Part shown: piece after piece, positions 50,847 through 60,803 of the stretch
How positions within the stretch are numbered: position 1 is the stretch's first letter
How the letters are laid out: each line of letters opens with the position of its first letter
DNA from: Caballeronia mineralivorans PML1(12)
Lineage (GTDB): Bacteria; Pseudomonadota; Gammaproteobacteria; Burkholderiales; Burkholderiaceae
Length of the DNA: 64,000 bases
Reading direction: 5' to 3'
Assembly (NCBI RefSeq): GCF_001028175.1
Contig: NZ_AEJF01000188.1
Span: 1 to 64,000 of the forward strand
The notes under the pieces: model-generated
Told to the model about the DNA's origin: nothing
What the model saw: only the letters and a program-made list of their open reading frames with translations
The model's database searches: none
Program-made: the position numbers and the translations under genes

Positions 50847-52043
50847 TCAGACCAATGCGCGGATCAGCGCGCCGAGCTTCGCGACACCTTCGTCGATCTT
50901 AGCCGGCGGCACCGTCACGAACGACAGGCGCAGCGTGTTGTGTTCGGCTTCGTTCGCGAAGAACGGGCCGCCCGGCACGAACGCGACGTGCTGCTCGATG
51001 GACTGTTCGAGCAGCTTCATTGTATCGATGTGTTTCGGCAGCTTCACCCACACGAACATGCCGCCTTCCGGCCGGTTCCATTCGACGCCCGCCGGCATGT
51101 GCTGTTCGAGCGACGCCAGCATGGCCGCGCATTGATCGCGATACAGCGCGCGGATCTTCGGGATATGCGTCTCGAGAAAGCCGTCCTTGACCACCTCGTG
51201 CACGATGCGCTGCGTGAGGCTCGGTGTATGCAGATCGGTCGCCTGCTTTGCCTGGACCAGCTTGAAGTGCAATTCCTCGGGCGCAATGATGTAACCCACG
51301 CGCATGCCCGGCGACAGGACCTTCGAGAACGAACCCAGATGCACGATGTGATCGGGCGCCATGGACAGCATGGTCGGCAGCGGCGCACCCGCGTAGTCGA
51401 GGGCGCCGTAAGGATCGTCCTCGATCACCGGGAAGCCGGCGCGCTGCGCGAAGGCGGCCAGTGCGGTGCGGCGTTCCAGCGCCAGGCGACGGCCCGTCGG
51501 GTTCTGGAAATTCGGCTGTGCGTACAGCAGCCGCGCGCCGGCAGTCAGGGTGGCGTCGAGCGTTTCAGGGATCAGGCCGTGTTCGTCGGTGGGGACTTGC
51601 ACGTAATTCGGTTCGTACATGGAAAACGACTGCAGCGCGCCGAGATACGTCGGCGTTTCGACCAGTACGCGGCTCGCGGGATCGATCAGCACCTTGCCGA
51701 GCAGGTCGAGCGCTTGTTGCGAGCCCGTCGTGATCAGCACTTGCGATGGCCGGATCGACGCGCCGTTGACGGAATAGCGTTGCGCGACCCACTCGCGCAA
51801 CGGCAGGTAACCTTCGGTGGCGCTGTATTGCAGCGCGGCGGACGGGTTGTCACGCAGGATGCGGTCGCACGCCACGCGCATTTCTTCGACCGGAAACGTA
51901 GCTGGCGAGGGTAATCCGCCCGCGAACGAAATAACTTCGGGCCGCTCGGTGACCTTCAGGATTTCGCGAATCGCCGAACTGGTGAGCTTTCTGGCGCGTT
52001 CGGAAAGTTGCCACGGCTTGGCTTGAAGGTCGGCTTGATTCAT
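50847..52043 (-). CDS. PLP-dependent aminotransferase (class I/II)
   Basis: 398 residues of the fold-type I aminotransferase group related to 2-aminoadipate/aromatic aminotransferases. The PLP lysine lies in LGSFSKVLSPGMRVGYI. The conserved VIEDDPYGALDYAG carries the Asp that contacts the pyridine nitrogen, and LYAQPNFQNPTGR the substrate Asn/Pro/Gly motif. No DNA-binding domain is attached, so it is an enzyme rather than a MocR regulator. The RidA-type gene is downstream. The substrate is not certain. Confidence 0.9.
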   Translation of the reverse strand: MNQADLQAKPWQLSERARKLTSSAIREILKVTERPEVISFAGGLPSPATFPVEEMRVACDRILRDNPSAALQYSATEGYLPLREWVAQRYSVNGASIRPSQVLITTGSQQALDLLGKVLIDPASRVLVETPTYLGALQSFSMYEPNYVQVPTDEHGLIPETLDATLTAGARLLYAQPNFQNPTGRRLALERRTALAAFAQRAGFPVIEDDPYGALDYAGAPLPTMLSMAPDHIVHLGSFSKVLSPGMRVGYIIAPEELHFKLVQAKQATDLHTPSLTQRIVHEVVKDGFLETHIPKIRALYRDQCAAMLASLEQHMPAGVEWNRPEGGMFVWVKLPKHIDTMKLLEQSIEQHVAFVPGGPFFANEAEHNTLRLSFVTVPPAKIDEGVAKLGALIRALV

Positions 52044-52317
52044 GGGGTCCTCAGTTGGTCTCGGTGAGCGGTTTTAATGCTTGATACGTATGGGTGGGTT
52101 GATGGAATGCTGCACGGTGCTGCGAATGAGGTCTTGCACGATGCCACGCTGCATTTCCTGGCCCGTTTCAATCAGTGCAATTCAGCACAATCGGTGAACG
52201 TCGGTGAACGTCGGCGGACGCTCATTATCGCGTGTTCGATGATCCAGTGGTCCAGCGTTCAATAGTTCCAATAGTTCCTTAACCAGCGCGAAGCACACTT
52301 GCCCGCCGTCCTGTGTT

Positions 52318-53175
52318 CTAACGTGCGTCTTCCTGCCGCGTCTCGTCTTGTGCCGGATCGGCCGCATTCTCGGGCGTGTCCGCGGCGTCCGTTGCGTCCT
52401 CGGTCTTCTTGCTCCTCGGCCGCTTGCGGGCCGGCTTGACCGGCGCAGCCTCAGCCTCAGCCTGTCTCGCCGCTTCGATCGATTCCGCCGATTCCCCCAG
52501 CGTGACGATGGAGCCATCCGGCAGCTCAAACTCCGCGACGAGCACCGGCGCCCCCGCCGTCACCTCGACCTGCATCAAATGCGATGCTCCGAGCCACGCC
52601 AATTGCTCGGAAATCAAATGCGCGCGCGGATGAAACCCCGTCAGCGACTTCAGCGCGATACCCGTTTCCGGCAGCGATGCGCTCGGATGCTGCGGCGTGT
52701 CCCACTGGATCAGCGACGGCAGAAGCCCGTCGCCGACACCTTGCCACGCGGGGAACGTGCCATCGGCGGGAACGGTGAGATCCCACGTGTACGCGCCACG
52801 CGTCATTGGCACGACAGCCGGGATGCGCTCCGGATATTGCGCCTGCCAGCGCGCGAGCAGCTTCGGCCGGTTCACCCGCACCACCCAGTGCACAAGCTGC
52901 GGACTCGCTTCGAGACGCTTGCGCTGCGCCGGGTCGTCGAGCGCGAACAGGCGCGGGTGCGGCGTTTCGATGACAGCCGCGTCCGGGTCGACCGCTATCA
53001 CTTCGAGATATGCGCCGCCCCACAGGTTCAGCAGGCGGTTATGCGTGCGCATGACCGGATGGGCACCGCCTCCGGTCATCTCGATCCCCAGTTTCCCGGC
53101 GATAAAACGCTCGCCTTCTTCCAGCGTTCGGGCAGCGATAACGAGGTGATCGAGTTGCAGCGGATGAGTGGTCAT
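52318..53175 (-). CDS. Glyoxalase-like VOC family protein
   Basis: 285 residues. The N-terminal part (QLDHLVIAARTLEEGERFI and MRTHNRLLNLWGGAYLEVI) matches the Glyoxalase_3 VOC group. The central part continues the fold, with VQVEVTAGAPVLVAE-like strands. The last 65 residues are a low-complexity Ala/Glu/Lys tail (AEAEAAPVKPARKRPRS) that is probably disordered. The metal-site residues of true glyoxalase I are not clear, so the activity is unknown. Read divergently from the MocR gene. Confidence 0.8.
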   Translation of the reverse strand: MTTHPLQLDHLVIAARTLEEGERFIAGKLGIEMTGGGAHPVMRTHNRLLNLWGGAYLEVIAVDPDAAVIETPHPRLFALDDPAQRKRLEASPQLVHWVVRVNRPKLLARWQAQYPERIPAVVPMTRGAYTWDLTVPADGTFPAWQGVGDGLLPSLIQWDTPQHPSASLPETGIALKSLTGFHPRAHLISEQLAWLGASHLMQVEVTAGAPVLVAEFELPDGSIVTLGESAESIEAARQAEAEAAPVKPARKRPRSKKTEDATDAADTPENAADPAQDETRQEDAR

Positions 53176-53420
53176 AGTGCACGAATAGCTTGAAGGAAAA
53201 TTGCCCGGACAACGCCGGCTAAGCCCACAAGCATACCCGTTCCGCCCGGTCGTGCCGCTGCGTTAGCCATCCGACCGGGTCATCGGCGCACAGTCCAAAA
53301 CGGCCGAAAACCGTTTCAGAAACGCCCCGAAGGCTCGGGACACGCATAAAAGCCGAACGGAAACCGCCAATTTTACCTATCGTCTTGGTCTCAAATGTAT
53401 CGACTCTGACCGTAACAGTA

Positions 53421-53455
53421 ACGGTACAATCCATCCGATACTCCACGGTACAGTC
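53421..53455. promoter_or_regulatory. Direct repeat operator for the MocR gene
   Basis: ACGGTACAATC (53421-53431) and ACGGTACAGTC (53445-53455) are 11-base repeats spaced 24 bases start to start, ending 20 bases before the MocR start. MocR-type regulators typically bind such direct repeats upstream of their own gene. Confidence 0.5.
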
Positions 53456-53475
53456 ATCACACGCATTCCAACCCG

Positions 53476-54930
53476 ATGGAACCTGACATGTCGGTCCCGC
53501 TCGACCAGATTCCCGCGCCGCACGGCGCGCCGCAACTGACGCTCGTCGACCAGTTGGTCCAGTGGGGCCGGCGTCGTATCGACGAGCGGGTGTTCCGTCC
53601 GGGCATGCGTATGCCGTCGATCCGCAAACTCGCGGTCGACAAAGGCGTGTCGCGTTTTACGGTGGTCGAGGCGTACGAACGGCTGGTCGCGCACGGTTAT
53701 CTCGACTCGCGGCGCGGTTCCGGCTTCTTCGTGCGCGACCGGACCAGTTCCAACGATTCCCACGTGCACCCGCCGTCCGCCATTGAGCGGGCGCCGGTGC
53801 CAAGTACCATCGACGTGGTCTGGCTGCTGCGCAACATGTTGCACACGTCGAATCCGGCGAAAGGGCCGGGCATCGGCTACCTGCCGGCTAGCTGGCTGAA
53901 TGGCGAGTTGCTGACCAGTGCATTTCGCTCCTTGAGCCGGCAAAGCGGCGCGCAAATGCTTGGCTTCGGCACGCCGCAGGGGTTCCTGCCGTTGCGCCAG
54001 CAGATTCAGACCCGGCTGGAAGAGCTGGAGATCGGCGCATCGACGGAGCAAATCGTGATGGTGTCCGGCGTCACGCAGGCCATTGACCTGATCGCACGGA
54101 TCTTCGTGAAACCCGGCGATACGGTCATAGTCGGGGACCCCGCCTGGTTCCAGATGTTCGGCCGCTTTGTGGCACAAGGCGCGCGGCTGGTCGGCATGCC
54201 GTACACGCCGGACGGCCCGGATCTCGATGCGCTCGAAACCATGGTCCAGACCTGGCGCCCGAAAATGCTCGTGATCAATTCCGTGCTGCAGAATCCGACC
54301 GGCACCTCGCTGAGCGCGGCGCAGGCGTTTCGCATCCTGCAACTCGCCGAAACCTACGATTTCATCGTCGTGGAAGACGATATCTACGGCGATCTGTGCC
54401 CGACCAATTTCGCCGCGACGCGCCTCGCCAGCCTCGATCAACTGAGGCGCGTGATCTTTCTCAACAGTTACTCGAAGACGCTCGCGCCGAACCTGCGCGT
54501 GGGGTACGTCGCTTGCGCGCCGGAGGTGGCGAACGCCATTGCCGATCAGAAAATGCTGGTCGGCATGACGAGTCCCGAACTCAACGAGCGCGTGCTGTAC
54601 AAAGTGCTCACCGACGGCCACTACCGGCGTCACGTGGAACGGCTGCGCGTGAAGCTGGACGGGGTCCGCGAGAAAACCGTCCGGATGTTCGAAAAAGTGG
54701 GCTACAAGCCGTATCTGGTGCCATCGGCGGGGATGTTTTTATGGGCCGATACCGGCGTGGATTCCGAAGGGCTTGCCGCGGCCGGGCACGAAGCGGGCTT
54801 TTTGCTGACGCCCGGCAGCCTGTTTTCGCCGCATCAACTGCCGAGCACGTTCATGCGCTTCAACATCGCTAACTGTGGCGACCCGGGCCTGCCCGCGATG
54901 CTCGCCGGTTACGCGGATCGCGTGGGCTAG
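53476..54930 (+). CDS. MocR-type regulator (GntR wHTH + aminotransferase domain)
   Basis: 484 residues. The N-terminal GntR winged helix (about 20-95) has GMRMPSIRKLAVDKGVSRF and YERLVAHGYLDSRRGSGFF. The C-terminal domain (about 120-480) has an aminotransferase-like fold. It keeps the PLP lysine (LNSYSKTLAPNLRVGYVA) and IVVEDDIYGDLCPT. MocR proteins sense PLP or amino-compound binding and control metabolic genes. A start at 53488 is also possible. Direct repeats in front suggest autoregulation. The target may be one of the neighbouring PLP-related genes. Confidence 0.9.
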   Translation: MEPDMSVPLDQIPAPHGAPQLTLVDQLVQWGRRRIDERVFRPGMRMPSIRKLAVDKGVSRFTVVEAYERLVAHGYLDSRRGSGFFVRDRTSSNDSHVHPPSAIERAPVPSTIDVVWLLRNMLHTSNPAKGPGIGYLPASWLNGELLTSAFRSLSRQSGAQMLGFGTPQGFLPLRQQIQTRLEELEIGASTEQIVMVSGVTQAIDLIARIFVKPGDTVIVGDPAWFQMFGRFVAQGARLVGMPYTPDGPDLDALETMVQTWRPKMLVINSVLQNPTGTSLSAAQAFRILQLAETYDFIVVEDDIYGDLCPTNFAATRLASLDQLRRVIFLNSYSKTLAPNLRVGYVACAPEVANAIADQKMLVGMTSPELNERVLYKVLTDGHYRRHVERLRVKLDGVREKTVRMFEKVGYKPYLVPSAGMFLWADTGVDSEGLAAAGHEAGFLLTPGSLFSPHQLPSTFMRFNIANCGDPGLPAMLAGYADRVG

Positions 54931-54966
54931 GGCGGTTCACGGTTCATCAGGTTCCGCGACACGCCT

Positions 54967-54994
54967 CTTGAAATTATCGCGGGCGACCTCATGT
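54967..54994 (+). promoter_or_regulatory. Heat-shock (sigma-32) promoter of htpG
   Basis: CTTGAAA (54967-54973), a 13-base spacer and CCTCATGT (54987-54994) match the sigma-32 consensus CTTGAAA-N13-14-CCCCATNT with one change. It lies about 115 bases upstream of htpG. Confidence 0.75.
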
Positions 54995-55109
54995 TCCGCA
55001 GAATTCGAGCGGTGCATTCCGGCACGTTGCCTTGACGCTCACGCGCTGTCCGGCCGCATCGCCGCCGCTTAAAAATCCCGTCAACAACAGACAACTAGAG
55101 GAACCGACC

Positions 55110-57014
55110 ATGGCACAAGAAACCATGAGCTTTCAGGCAGAAGTGAAACAACTTCTGCATCTGATGATTCATTCGCTCTACAGCAATAAGGAAATTTTCC
55201 TGCGCGAGCTGATTTCGAACGCATCGGACGCGGCGGACAAGCTGCGTTTCGAAGGAATTGAAAACAGCGCGCTGTATGAGAACGATCCGGATCTGCGCAT
55301 TCGCATCTCGTACGACAAGGCGTCGCGCACCGTGACCATCGACGATAACGGCATCGGCATGAGCCGCGACGAAACAATCTCGCATCTGGGCACGATCGCG
55401 CGCTCGGGCACGAAGGAATTCTTCTCGAAACTCTCCGGTGACCAGCAAAAAGACGCTGCGCTGATCGGGCAATTCGGCGTGGGCTTTTACTCGGGTTTTA
55501 TCGTTGCCGACAAGATCACGGTTGAAACGCGTCGCGCCGGATTGCCGGCAAGCGAAGGCGTGCGCTGGGAAAGCGCGGGCGAGGGCGATTTCGTGGTCGA
55601 GCAGATCGAGCGCGCGCAACGGGGCACGAGCATCACGCTGCATCTGCGTGCGGAAGAAGATGAGTTCCTGTCTACCCACAAGCTGAAGTCGATCATCCAG
55701 AAGTATTCGGATCACGTCGCGCTGCCCATCCTGATGAAGAAGGAAGAGTGGGACGCAGAGAAGTCCGAGATGGTCACGAAGGACGAAGACGAAACTGTCA
55801 ATCAGGCGAGTGCGTTGTGGACCCGTTCGAAGAGCGACATATCGGACGAACAATACAAGCAGTTCTATCAGCATCTTTCCCACGATCACGACGATCCGCT
55901 CGCGTGGACGCACAACCGAGTGGAAGGCCGCAGCGAATACACGCAGTTGCTGTACGTGCCGAAACACGCGCCGTTCGATATGTGGAACCGCGATCATCGC
56001 GGTGGTTTGAAGCTGTATGTGAAGCGCGTGTTTATCATGGACGACGCCGAGCAACTCGTGCCGGCGTATCTGCGCTTCGTGAAGGGCGTGGTCGACTCGG
56101 CTGATCTGCCGCTGAATGTATCGCGTGAAATCCTGCAGGAAAGCCGCGACGTGAAGGCCATTCGCGAGGGCGTGACCAAGCGCGTTTTGTCGATGCTGGA
56201 AGAAGTCGCATCGTCATCCGCCGAGGCCACGGACGACGCGGAGAAGGCCAAGTACGCCACGTTCTGGAAAGAGTTCGGACAGGTGTTCAAGGAAGGTATC
56301 GGCGAGGATTACGGCAATCGCGAGCGCATTGCGAAGCTCGTGCGTTTTGCTTCCACGCATACGGATTCGTCGGAGCAGACCGTGGCGCTCGCTGACTACG
56401 TGTCGCGCATGAAGCCCGAGCAAACGAAGATCTACTACGTCACGGCCGACACCTGGCAGGCAGCGAAGAATAGTCCGCATCTCGAAGTGTTCCGCAAGAA
56501 GGGCGTGGAAGTGCTGCTGCTGACGGATCGTGTCGATGAGTGGATGCTCTCGTTCCTTAACGAATTCGACGGCAAGCCGCTGCAAAGCGTGGCGCGCGGC
56601 GACCTGGATCTCGGCGCGCTGAACGACGAGGAAAAGCAGGCGCAAGAGAAGGTCGGCGAGGAGTTGAAGCCGCTGGTGGAAAGCATGAAGGCCGCGCTGG
56701 AAGGTAAGGCCAAGGATGTACGCCTGACGTTCCGGTTGACCGATTCGCCGACGTGCCTCGTCGCCGATGAAGGCGACATGAGCGGTTACCTGCAACGCAT
56801 GTTGAAGCAGGCTGGTCAGCAAGCACCGCAGATGCAGCCGATTCTGGAAGTGAACCCCGAGCATCCGCTGGTCAAGAAGCTTCACGCCGATGACGCGAAT
56901 TTCAGCGACTGGTGTCATCTGCTCTTCGATCAGGCGATGCTGGCCGAAGGCGGATCGCTGGAAGATCCGGCGAGTTTTGTGAAGCGGACCAACGCGCTGT
57001 TGCTGGCGCGTTGA
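55110..57014 (+). CDS. htpG: Chaperone HtpG (Hsp90)
   Basis: 634 residues, the usual length. The N-terminal ATPase shows [27 protein letters not shown] and [11 protein letters not shown]. The middle domain contains [18 protein letters not shown] with the catalytic-loop Arg, and the C-terminal dimerisation domain is intact. The ATG at 55110 (MAQETMSFQ) follows AGAGGAA. An ATP-driven chaperone for stressed proteins. It has a good sigma-32 promoter and a strong terminator, so it is a monocistronic heat-shock gene. Confidence 0.97.
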   Translation: MAQETMSFQAEVKQLLHLMIHSLYSNKEIFLRELISNASDAADKLRFEGIENSALYENDPDLRIRISYDKASRTVTIDDNGIGMSRDETISHLGTIARSGTKEFFSKLSGDQQKDAALIGQFGVGFYSGFIVADKITVETRRAGLPASEGVRWESAGEGDFVVEQIERAQRGTSITLHLRAEEDEFLSTHKLKSIIQKYSDHVALPILMKKEEWDAEKSEMVTKDEDETVNQASALWTRSKSDISDEQYKQFYQHLSHDHDDPLAWTHNRVEGRSEYTQLLYVPKHAPFDMWNRDHRGGLKLYVKRVFIMDDAEQLVPAYLRFVKGVVDSADLPLNVSREILQESRDVKAIREGVTKRVLSMLEEVASSSAEATDDAEKAKYATFWKEFGQVFKEGIGEDYGNRERIAKLVRFASTHTDSSEQTVALADYVSRMKPEQTKIYYVTADTWQAAKNSPHLEVFRKKGVEVLLLTDRVDEWMLSFLNEFDGKPLQSVARGDLDLGALNDEEKQAQEKVGEELKPLVESMKAALEGKAKDVRLTFRLTDSPTCLVADEGDMSGYLQRMLKQAGQQAPQMQPILEVNPEHPLVKKLHADDANFSDWCHLLFDQAMLAEGGSLEDPASFVKRTNALLLAR

Positions 57015-57038
57015 GTTAGCGAGATTTGTTTTACGGTG

Positions 57039-57063
57039 CGCCCCATATGGGGCGCTTTTTTTT
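57039..57063 (+). terminator. Rho-independent terminator of htpG
   Basis: GCGCCCC-ATAT-GGGGCGC followed by TTTTTTT. Confidence 0.92.
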
Positions 57064-57293
57064 GCCTCGCCAACGACATGAAGTCCTATTTGAAGGGTCG
57101 CACATCGAGGCGTACAACAGCTGGGGACACTGTTATGGAGAAGTTTCAAACCACCCGGTATTTCTGCAACACCACAGCAGATTAAGAACTATCGCGTAGC
57201 AAAGAATGCTCTTCCTCGTCAGACTCGCGACGCACCAAGAATTTGCTGTTTTTATGCACCCTCTTGGTTTCGCGTTGCACACTTCGGTGCGGC

Positions 57294-57313
57294 ACGTTTT
57301 CAAACGAAAACGT
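57294..57313. promoter_or_regulatory. 8-bp perfect inverted repeat
   Basis: ACGTTTTC-AAAC-GAAAACGT, 38 bases before a small open frame at 57352. It could be an operator, but no regulator is assigned. Confidence 0.35.
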
Positions 57314-57351
57314 TTGGGCGCACCGGAAAAACTTCTGTCAGAGGCTAGGAA

Positions 57352-57627
57352 ATGTCCGCAACTCATTTCAAAGATTCAACGATTCCCGTCCCTATGCCGG
57401 GCCTGCTCGGCATTGCCGATCACTCGATCAGCCAATACGCGGAGTTCAACGAAAGTCACACGTTCGCGGATGCTAACCCGCTGATCGGACTCGTTACCGT
57501 GGCGACGACCTTCGATGTTTGTTTGGTATTGACCGACATGTGTCTTCCCCCAGCACCTGCTGTTAGCTCGCGGCGAGGTTGCCGCGAGCGCCGGTCATTC
57601 CCCGACCGGTTTGCCCGTTTTCCCTGA
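57352..57627 (+). CDS. Small hypothetical protein
   Basis: 91 residues starting MSATHFKDSTIPVPMPGLLGI. A GAGG lies about seven bases upstream. The first 65 residues look protein-like, but the last 20 are Arg-rich and may be accidental. No TM is clear (one weak hydrophobic stretch, LVTVATTFDVCLVL). Unknown function; it may not be real. Confidence 0.4.
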   Translation: MSATHFKDSTIPVPMPGLLGIADHSISQYAEFNESHTFADANPLIGLVTVATTFDVCLVLTDMCLPPAPAVSSRRGCRERRSFPDRFARFP

Positions 57628-57687
57628 GCGCACGCTGATATCTATCCGAATCGTCCTATGTGCAGGACTGGTTTTATAATCTCGCGC

Positions 57688-58251
57688 ATGCCGAAAGACC
57701 TCTCTACGACCCAATGGCGTGCCCGTCCGCTTCCGACTTTCACCACCGACCAGAAAGACTGGCTTACGCGCGGCGGTTCGCTGACCGCGCATTTGCGCGA
57801 ACTAGGCGATGTCACCGTCGATGTCACCCGCGAGGCCGTCGGCCAGCCGTGGCGCGATGAAGCGGCGGCGCTGGACATCACGGCACGCACGCCGGTGTGG
57901 ATCCGCGAAGTGGTGCTGCGCGTGAACCACGTGCCGTTCGTCGCGGCGCACAGTATCGTGCCGCTTAGTGCCAGTTCGGGCGTGTGGCAGGCCATGCGCC
58001 GATTGCGGACGCGGCCCCTCGCCGAGTTGTTATATAGCGATAGCAGCGTGTGGCGCTCGCCGCTCACGAGCCGGAGAATCGATACATGTGATCCGCTTTA
58101 CAGGCTGGCCGCGCGGCAGACGCCGCTTGAAAAACCGCACGCGTTTGCCGCGCGCCGTTCGGTGTTCGTGAGACTGGGCGCACCGCTGATGGTCACCGAG
58201 TGCTTCCTGCCGTCGCTGTGGTCGTTTCTCGCGCGTCGCGACTCATGCTGA
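57688..58251 (+). CDS. ubiC: Chorismate lyase
   Basis: 187 residues from the ATG at 57688 ([10 protein letters not shown]). It converts chorismate to 4-hydroxybenzoate and pyruvate, the first committed step of ubiquinone synthesis. Family features include [18 protein letters not shown], the central [12 protein letters not shown] and the late [21 protein letters not shown] with the conserved Glu. The stop overlaps a possible 41-codon frame at 58245. Confidence 0.9.
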   Translation: MPKDLSTTQWRARPLPTFTTDQKDWLTRGGSLTAHLRELGDVTVDVTREAVGQPWRDEAAALDITARTPVWIREVVLRVNHVPFVAAHSIVPLSASSGVWQAMRRLRTRPLAELLYSDSSVWRSPLTSRRIDTCDPLYRLAARQTPLEKPHAFAARRSVFVRLGAPLMVTECFLPSLWSFLARRDSC

Positions 58252-58370
58252 AACGCTTTCCGCCCATCACCGATGAAAACACGCGGGCCGATGCAACGCT
58301 GTATCACGCGCATGCGCACAAGGTCGGGCCTGTGCAACATCGGAAGATTCGCGCAGGGAGGGGCTCATGA
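58245..58370 (+). CDS. Possible 41-residue overlapping ORF
   Basis: [20 protein letters not shown] start, ending RKIRAGRGS. Its ATG overlaps the ubiC stop (ATGCTGA) and its TGA overlaps the ATG of the next gene (ATGA), a coupled arrangement. It is basic and His-rich, without a known domain. It may be real or merely a frame between two coupled genes. Confidence 0.35.
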   Translation: MLKRFPPITDENTRADATLYHAHAHKVGPVQHRKIRAGRGS

Positions 58371-58891
58371 CGCAGAAACACTGCTTTCCTCCCGTAGTCG
58401 ATGCAAACACGCGTGTACTAGTGTTAGGCAGCCTGCCCGGCGAAGTGTCGTTGGCGCAATCCCAGTACTACGCGCACAAGCAAAATCGCTTTTGGCATTT
58501 GATGGGCGAAGTTATCGGACAGGACCTGGCCGGCATCGACTACGAAGCACGCTTGCAAATGCTGCTGCTTCATCGAGTTGGACTGTGGGATGTCGTCGCG
58601 CAAGCGCAACGTCAAGGGAGCCTGGATAGCAACATACGCAATCACGCCAGCAACGATCTGATCGCGCTGGCTGAGTCGCTGCCGCAGCTTGTCGCAATAG
58701 CGTTCAACGGCGCAACGGCGGCACGGCTCGGGATGCGCGCTTTGCAGGACGCAGCGGGGCTGTATCAATTCATCAGCCTTCCTTCAAGCAGCGCCGCGCA
58801 TACCAAGTCCTATGCCGAGAAGCTTCACGCATGGGAAGCGTTGCGCGCCTGGCTTGTCGAGACGAACGCCCAACGCACCACCAAGGACTAG
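58367..58891 (+). CDS. DNA-deoxyinosine/uracil glycosylase family protein
   Basis: 174 residues in the UDG fold. The N-terminal LVLGSLPGEVSLAQSQYYAHKQNRFW matches the motif-1 block of the DNA-deoxyinosine glycosylase group. The C-terminal AFNGATAAR and LPSSSAAHTKSY supply the motif-2-like Ser/His loop. The protein probably removes deaminated bases. GGGAGGGG precedes the ATG. It lies downstream of ubiC, possibly coupled. Confidence 0.85.
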   Translation: MTQKHCFPPVVDANTRVLVLGSLPGEVSLAQSQYYAHKQNRFWHLMGEVIGQDLAGIDYEARLQMLLLHRVGLWDVVAQAQRQGSLDSNIRNHASNDLIALAESLPQLVAIAFNGATAARLGMRALQDAAGLYQFISLPSSSAAHTKSYAEKLHAWEALRAWLVETNAQRTTKD

Positions 58892-58922
58892 CGTCACTCG
58901 CGTACAACGCTCGCCGCGAAGC

Positions 58923-59618
58923 CTACAGAGCGAGCTTGCCCATTTCCCCATAAGCGCGATTCAGCCACACCTTGACACGCTGCCGCTCAAGCAGGCCCAG
59001 CCCGGTGACGGCGCGGTCGGGATGATTGACCGCTGCCCAGAAGCTCGAGCTTTGCTGATCGATCTTCTGCATCGTCGTATCGGGCAGGCGGCGCAAGGCA
59101 ATCACGCTCGCTCCAAGTGCTTCGGCCCGCTCGCGTTCGCCCGACGCGTCCAGTATGTCGAAACGATCGCCGCGGATTTCATTCAGGACGAGCACCAGCT
59201 TGAGCCGTCCGCCGAACTGGTCGAGCCACTGGCGCAGCAGATCGACCGAATCGCGTCCTGCGTCCATGACGTGCCACCAGGTCAGCGTCAGGCCATGTTC
59301 TTCAGCAAGGCCGAGCACATCTGAATCGTCAAGCCATTTGGCAAGCGACTGCTGGGTCTGGGCAGCGAGATCGACCAGAATGCGCCGCTGCGGGTCTTCA
59401 ACCGCGTATTCGATGATGTGATCGAGGCTGTCGTGCTCATCGAGTACGGCTGGAGCCGCAAAGTCTGCATAGAACCGCAACAGCGCGCCGTGTGATTTGT
59501 CGGTGTCAAAGCCGAGGAACGGCACGCTCCGATCGATAAAGTGCTGCGCCAATACGCGGGCGACGAGCGATTTGCCGACGCCGCCTTTTTCGCCACCAAT
59601 GAAGTGGATATAGCTCAT
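58923..59618 (-). CDS. ParA/MinD-like P-loop ATPase
   Basis: 231 residues. The deviant Walker A GGEKGGVGKS (residues 8-17) with the signature Lys places it among ParA/Soj ATPases. RILVDLAAQTQ is the Walker B region, and a later VLVLNEIRGDRFD is typical. No parB or par site is adjacent, so it is an orphan. Related orphan ATPases act in plasmid or island maintenance or in positioning of protein complexes. No clear ribosome site. Confidence 0.8.
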   Translation of the reverse strand: MSYIHFIGGEKGGVGKSLVARVLAQHFIDRSVPFLGFDTDKSHGALLRFYADFAAPAVLDEHDSLDHIIEYAVEDPQRRILVDLAAQTQQSLAKWLDDSDVLGLAEEHGLTLTWWHVMDAGRDSVDLLRQWLDQFGGRLKLVLVLNEIRGDRFDILDASGERERAEALGASVIALRRLPDTTMQKIDQQSSSFWAAVNHPDRAVTGLGLLERQRVKVWLNRAYGEMGKLAL

Positions 59619-59882
59619 TTCTGCGGATTTCCTGTCGTGGAGCGGGTCAGGTCGAAAAGGAAAAATATCAGGTTTCGGTGACGGAACAGCGAAACAGGCT
59701 ACACGGAAAAGAAATGTGTGAGTACAGTACGCCGCGTTATTGTCGAAGGTTTCGAACCGGACAAATCATCAGCGCGTGATTCGCGCGGCGGGCGATGAAC
59801 CCCTCGTGCTGTCATCGTCGAGTTCCGCGAATGCTATCCTCTCGTTCGTTCAAAAATTGCGCATCTGGCGCGACATCCTTAA

Positions 59883-60803
59883 ATGACCCAATTAATCAGA
59901 CGCGCGTCGGCCGAAGCCCGCGCGTTCGGCAGCAAGCGTCAAGCCAAGCTCGACAAGCAAGACAAGAAGCAAGGCAAGCGCTTCAAGCGCGAGCGCGATG
60001 ACGATCTCGACGACGCACCGCGCATCGATGTCCCCCGCAAACCGCGTTTCGCGCCGGTGACGTTCTCGGAAGAGGATGGCGTGCGTTTCCTGCATTTCGG
60101 CACGGAATGGGTGCAGGGCGCGATGCGTCTGAAGAAGCCGAACCATATCGAGCTTGAATACGCACAGCAGATGATGGCGTGGCTGTTGTTCATCGAAACG
60201 CCGAAGCGCATTGTGCAGCTCGGTCTCGGCTCGGCAGCGCTGACGAAGTTCGCGCACGCGTTCCTCAAGCGCGCGAAGGTGGAAGCGGTCGAACTGAACC
60301 CGTCCGTCGTGATAGCGGCGCGCACGATGTTCGAGCTGCCCAACGACGACGCCCGTCTCACTGTCCACGAACAGGACGCGTGGGATTTCGTCACCGATCG
60401 GTCGAATCACGGCACGATCGGTGCGCTGCAGATCGATGTCTACGATGCCACCGCGCGCGGTCCCGTGCTCGATAGCGTCGCGTTCTATCGTGCATGCCGG
60501 GCTTGCCTGACGGCACCGGCGGGCGTGGTGACGGTCAACCTGTTCGGCGATCATCCGAGCTTCGTGCGCAACATGAAGCGCCTGAACGAAGCCTTCGATG
60601 GCCGCGTGATCGCGCTGCCCGAAGTCCACGACGGCAACCGCATTGCGATCGCGTTCGCCGGCCCGGCACTCGACGTGACGTATGCGCAGCTTGAAAAGCG
60701 GGCGAAGCTGATCGAGAAGGAGTTGAAGCTGCCGGCGCGTGAATGGGTGAAGGGCTTGTCGATCAGCGCAGGCGCGGAAAACGCAACGAGCTTTTCGATC
60801 TAG
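59883..60803 (+). CDS. Spermidine synthase-like methyltransferase-fold protein
   Basis: 306 residues. A basic N-terminal tail (about 1-45, KLDKQDKKQGKRFKRERD) precedes the core. Within the core, IVQLGLGSAALTKFAH is the nucleotide-binding glycine motif and VEAVELNPSVV the acidic residue that follows. LQIDVYDATARGP holds the Asp/Asp pair of aminopropyl transferases. The fold resembles SpeE, but the usual neighbour speD is absent, so whether it makes spermidine is open. Confidence 0.75.
   Translation: MTQLIRRASAEARAFGSKRQAKLDKQDKKQGKRFKRERDDDLDDAPRIDVPRKPRFAPVTFSEEDGVRFLHFGTEWVQGAMRLKKPNHIELEYAQQMMAWLLFIETPKRIVQLGLGSAALTKFAHAFLKRAKVEAVELNPSVVIAARTMFELPNDDARLTVHEQDAWDFVTDRSNHGTIGALQIDVYDATARGPVLDSVAFYRACRACLTAPAGVVTVNLFGDHPSFVRNMKRLNEAFDGRVIALPEVHDGNRIAIAFAGPALDVTYAQLEKRAKLIEKELKLPAREWVKGLSISAGAENATSFSI

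Noticed and set aside
53377-54633. 418-codon minus-strand frame
   Set aside because: Antisense shadow of the MocR gene.
57294-57313. Terminator
   Set aside because: The perfect hairpin has no T tract on either strand, so it is listed only as a possible operator.
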